This document shows positions 61,720 through 64,000 of a DNA stretch of 64,000 nt, in pieces; the stretch's first letter is position 1, and the number at the start of each line of letters is the position of its first letter. This DNA comes from Cupriavidus sp. 2SB (GTDB lineage: Bacteria > Pseudomonadota > Gammaproteobacteria > Burkholderiales > Burkholderiaceae). The translations under genes were made by a program, and so were the position numbers. Below the pieces are notes generated by a model that did not search any database, was not told the origin of the DNA, and worked only from the letters and a program-made list of their open reading frames with translations. Where the stretch lies: contig NZ_SCMX01000014.1 in NCBI RefSeq assembly GCF_005503625.1, positions 1-64,000 of the forward strand, read 5' to 3'.

Positions 61720-64000
61720 TCAGCGGCCGTCGTTGTTGCGAGCCTGCTGGTCTCGCCCGCGCTCATGCTGGGCGCGCTGTTGTTGTTGCTGTTGCTGCTG
61801 CTGGAACTGGCGTTGCCGGTCCTGCTGCTGGCGCTGCTGTTCCTGGAACTGCCGCTGTTGCTCCTGCGCCTGCCGCTGCTGCTGTTGTTGCTGGTGTTGT
61901 TGCTGTTGCTGCTGCTCCTGGAAGCGCCGCTGCTGCTCTTGCGCCTGGCGTTGCTGCTGTTCCATCTGCTGACGCTGAAGCGCATGCTGCCGCTGCTGCT
62001 CGAACTGCTGGCGCTGCTGCTCCTGGAACTGCCGCGCCTGCTCCAGTTGCTGGCGTTGCTGTTGTTGCTGCTGCCGCTGCATATCCTGCTGCTGGCGCTC
62101 CTGCTGCTGGCGCTGTTGATCGAACTGCTGCTGCCGCTGTTGCGCCTGCCGCTGCATGTCCTGCTGCTGGCGCTCCTGTTGCTGCCGCTGTTGATCGAAC
62201 TGCTGGCGGTTCATCGCGTCGCGGCGCTGGTCGTCTAGCTGGCGACGCTGCTCCTGCTCCATCCGCTGCTGATCGAACTGCATCCGGCGCTGCTGCTCGT
62301 AGCCCTGCCGCTGCTGGTTCTGCAACTCGCGTTGCTGATCGTCGCGCTGACGTTGCATCGCCTGTTGCTGTTGCTGCCGGAAATCCGCCGCCTGGCGCTG
62401 TTGATCCTGCAACTGACGCTGCTGTTCGAACTGCTGCCGCTGCATGGCCTGCTGCTGGCGTTGGCCGTCGTCGGGCCGCTGGCCGGAGAAGCGTCGATCC
62501 GGCGCGGCCTGGCTCATCCTGACATCGGGCTGCCATCCCTGCACCGGCTGCGGCCCGCGCCGCTGCGACCCCGCGTCCTGTCGCCTGCCATCCGGCACCG
62601 GCCCGCGCCACGCCGGACCCGCGCCCGCCGTGCCACCTTCCCGCGCAAAACGGCGCGCCAGTTCGTCTGGTCCCACACGGCCGGGAGGATGCGCGGCAAT
62701 CGCCTGTCGCTCGAAACCGTCACGGGCCATCGGCGGCAATCCGTGCGGCCGCGCGCCACCGATCAGGCTGTTCTTGACCGGCGCCATCGGCGGCGCGCCC
62801 CTTCCCTCGCCTACCGGCAAGTGGCGCCACTCGTCGCGATAGCTTCCGCGCGGCACGGGACGTCCTTCCACAAAATTGCGCGACGGCATGCCGGAGATCG
62901 CACCCGGTACTTCGCGATTCGCCCAGCGCCCGCGATCACGATCGCCGCCGCGTATCCATCCGTTGTTCACCGCGTGATAGTTGATGCGGTTGACGTAGCC
63001 CGGACTCGCACGATAGACCGGACGATAAGCATCGCGCGGCCCCAGCGGATACCACGCCACGCCAGGCCCGGTGCCGATACGGATGGTGGTGCCAGCGCCG
63101 CCGATAAAGCCGACCACTGCCGGCGCGTAGCAAGGCTGCCCGCCGCGTGGACCCGGCACCCAGCCCCAGCGGTTGCCGAAGTGCGCCCAGCGGCCATAGT
63201 GCGCAGGCGCAAAGCCCCACGGCGCATCGTCGATCCACGTCCAACCCCACGGCGCCACCCAGGCCCAGCGCCCGACGCTGTAGGGGGCCCACCCTGCCGG
63301 CATCGCGCGGGGGAACCACACCGCGCCGTAGCCCGCGTCCTGCTGCCAGTCGCCATAGTCATCGAGCGCCGTGTAGCCCGTCATGCCGGGCGGCACATAG
63401 CGCGCCGAGACCGATGCATCCTCGCGCGCATCGCGCATGGCCGTCCACTGGTCGAAACTGTCGGGCGCCGGATAGCTGCCCGCGCCCGCATCGGCCAGAT
63501 CGGTGCCCGCAAAGCGCATGCGCTGGCCACGCTCCAGTTCGATCGAGCGGGTATCGCCGTAGAGCACCGCGCTGCCGTGACGCATGGTCACGAGCGTGGT
63601 GGTGCCATCGGGCGAGACGTCGATGCGATAGTCGCCCGGCTCGCGCGGCACGAATGCCAGGTTGGGGGTGTCGATTTCCACCTGCTGGTCCTGCGGCAGC
63701 GCCCGCACGCGCAGTTGCAGCGTGCCTTGCGTCAGCTTGACCTGCGTGGTGCGGTCGTCCAGGTTGAGGATCGCCACTGCCGTGCCGCCACCCAGCCGTA
63801 CCGCCGTGGTGCCGGCGTGCAGTTCGGCCCGGCCACCCGGGTCTACCCAGAGGCGGTCGCCGGTGGTGATCGGCCGGTTCGGCCCCAGCGCGGCCCACTC
63901 GTCGGCGCCCGCGGGCGCAAAGCTGAGTCCGCCAGCCATGTCGGTGACCGTGGCGATGCGCGAGGGTGGATCGGCTGCCATGGCCGAAGGGTCGCCCAGC
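61720..64000 (-). CDS. FecR/DUF6600-like protein with glutamine-rich coiled-coil tail (5' end cut by window)
   Basis: At least 753 residues, with the frame open to the window edge (codons ...GDPSAMAADPPSR), so the signal peptide is probably outside. Near the start a FecR-like beta domain is visible ('LWVDPGGRAELHAGTTAVRL', 'TPNLAFVPREPGDYRIDV'). A tryptophan-rich DUF6600 region follows (YGAVWFPRAMPAGWAPYS, WAWVAPWGWTWIDDAPWGFA, HYGRWAHFGNRWGWVPGP). After a Gly/Arg/Pro linker, the last ~260 residues are mostly Gln, Arg and Met/Phe in heptad-like repeats, a likely coiled coil. Probably an envelope protein; function unknown. Convergent with the liv operon, with the strong terminator between. Confidence 0.88.
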   Translation of the reverse strand, partial: LGDPSAMAADPPSRIATVTDMAGGLSFAPAGADEWAALGPNRPITTGDRLWVDPGGRAELHAGTTAVRLGGGTAVAILNLDDRTTQVKLTQGTLQLRVRALPQDQQVEIDTPNLAFVPREPGDYRIDVSPDGTTTLVTMRHGSAVLYGDTRSIELERGQRMRFAGTDLADAGAGSYPAPDSFDQWTAMRDAREDASVSARYVPPGMTGYTALDDYGDWQQDAGYGAVWFPRAMPAGWAPYSVGRWAWVAPWGWTWIDDAPWGFAPAHYGRWAHFGNRWGWVPGPRGGQPCYAPAVVGFIGGAGTTIRIGTGPGVAWYPLGPRDAYRPVYRASPGYVNRINYHAVNNGWIRGGDRDRGRWANREVPGAISGMPSRNFVEGRPVPRGSYRDEWRHLPVGEGRGAPPMAPVKNSLIGGARPHGLPPMARDGFERQAIAAHPPGRVGPDELARRFAREGGTAGAGPAWRGPVPDGRRQDAGSQRRGPQPVQGWQPDVRMSQAAPDRRFSGQRPDDGQRQQQAMQRQQFEQQRQLQDQQRQAADFRQQQQQAMQRQRDDQQRELQNQQRQGYEQQRRMQFDQQRMEQEQRRQLDDQRRDAMNRQQFDQQRQQQERQQQDMQRQAQQRQQQFDQQRQQQERQQQDMQRQQQQQQRQQLEQARQFQEQQRQQFEQQRQHALQRQQMEQQQRQAQEQQRRFQEQQQQQQHQQQQQQRQAQEQQRQFQEQQRQQQDRQRQFQQQQQQQQQRAQHERGRDQQARNNDGR
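61760..62460. repeat. Low-complexity CTG/CAG-rich tract
   Basis: Repeated CTGCTG-type triplets encode the glutamine-rich tail of the minus-strand gene. The tract is prone to slippage and creates a long leucine-rich shadow frame on the plus strand. Confidence 0.8.

Noticed and set aside
61639..62238. Plus-strand leucine-rich 'membrane protein'
   Set aside because: It is the complement of the CAG-rich glutamine tail; the leucine runs come from CTG triplets.

Overview
The window is GC-rich bacterial DNA (roughly 63-65% G+C by eye) with densely packed genes and short operons. It is probably a betaproteobacterium of the Burkholderiaceae, most like Cupriavidus or Ralstonia. The reasons are three orphan Bug-type (TctC-like) substrate receptors, a sigma-54-driven type IV pilin gene, an OpgG homologue, a liv-type ABC operon and many LysR/IclR regulators. 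The assignment is from gene content only. No rRNA, tRNA, CRISPR array, transposase or integrase was seen.

Layout. 0-4.5 kb: a minus-strand operon (gamma-glutamyltransferase-like enzyme, Bug receptor, GAF protein) read away from a divergent LysR gene. 4.6-15.0 kb: a secretion locus encoding a 2141-residue RTX/FrpC-like calcium-binding protein, an AT-rich small membrane protein, an HlyD-type adaptor and an HlyB-type ABC exporter. It lies between the intact LysR 3' end and a decayed copy of that same 3' end at 15.3 kb. 15.5-16.7 kb: a YnfA-like membrane protein and type IV pilin with a sigma-54 promoter and a terminator. 16.7-21.5 kb: Bug receptor, acyl-CoA dehydrogenase and acyl-CoA synthetase, with a divergent LysR. 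21.5-31.3 kb: housekeeping and hypothetical genes (cytochrome c, MscS-type channel, zinc-ribbon protein, proline iminopeptidase, DUF2076 protein, zinc metallopeptidase, MFS exporter, ketopantoate reductase). 31.3-41.6 kb: OpgG divergent from a family 3 beta-glucosidase; a hydrolase/class A PBP/ArsB-like operon; a GTP cyclohydrolase I/BLUF photoreceptor pair. 42-49.5 kb: an unknown protein, an RcsB-like response regulator with a large hybrid histidine kinase, and a drug-efflux MFS. 49.2-53.6 kb: a lipoprotein, a GH18 chitinase without a visible signal peptide, and a divergent regulator made of two winged-helix domains. 53.7-61.5 kb: Bug receptor, SDR and IclR genes divergent from a five-gene liv ABC operon. 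61.7 kb to the end: a FecR/DUF6600-like protein with a very glutamine-rich tail, cut by the window edge.

An interspersed repeat of paired GC-rich hairpins (about 130-160 bp) occurs five times between or at the edges of genes. One copy has entered the 5' end of the cytochrome c gene and another splits livF from livJ.

Functionally the window combines catabolic import modules (Bug receptors and liv genes, each beside CoA or oxidoreductase enzymes and a regulator), surface and secreted functions (RTX protein, pilin, chitinase, periplasmic glucan) and environmental sensing (BLUF, hybrid kinase). The most unusual items are the RTX island flanked by a duplicated LysR tail, the tandem winged-helix regulator opposite a leaderless chitinase, the BLUF/GTP cyclohydrolase pair, and the repeat family.
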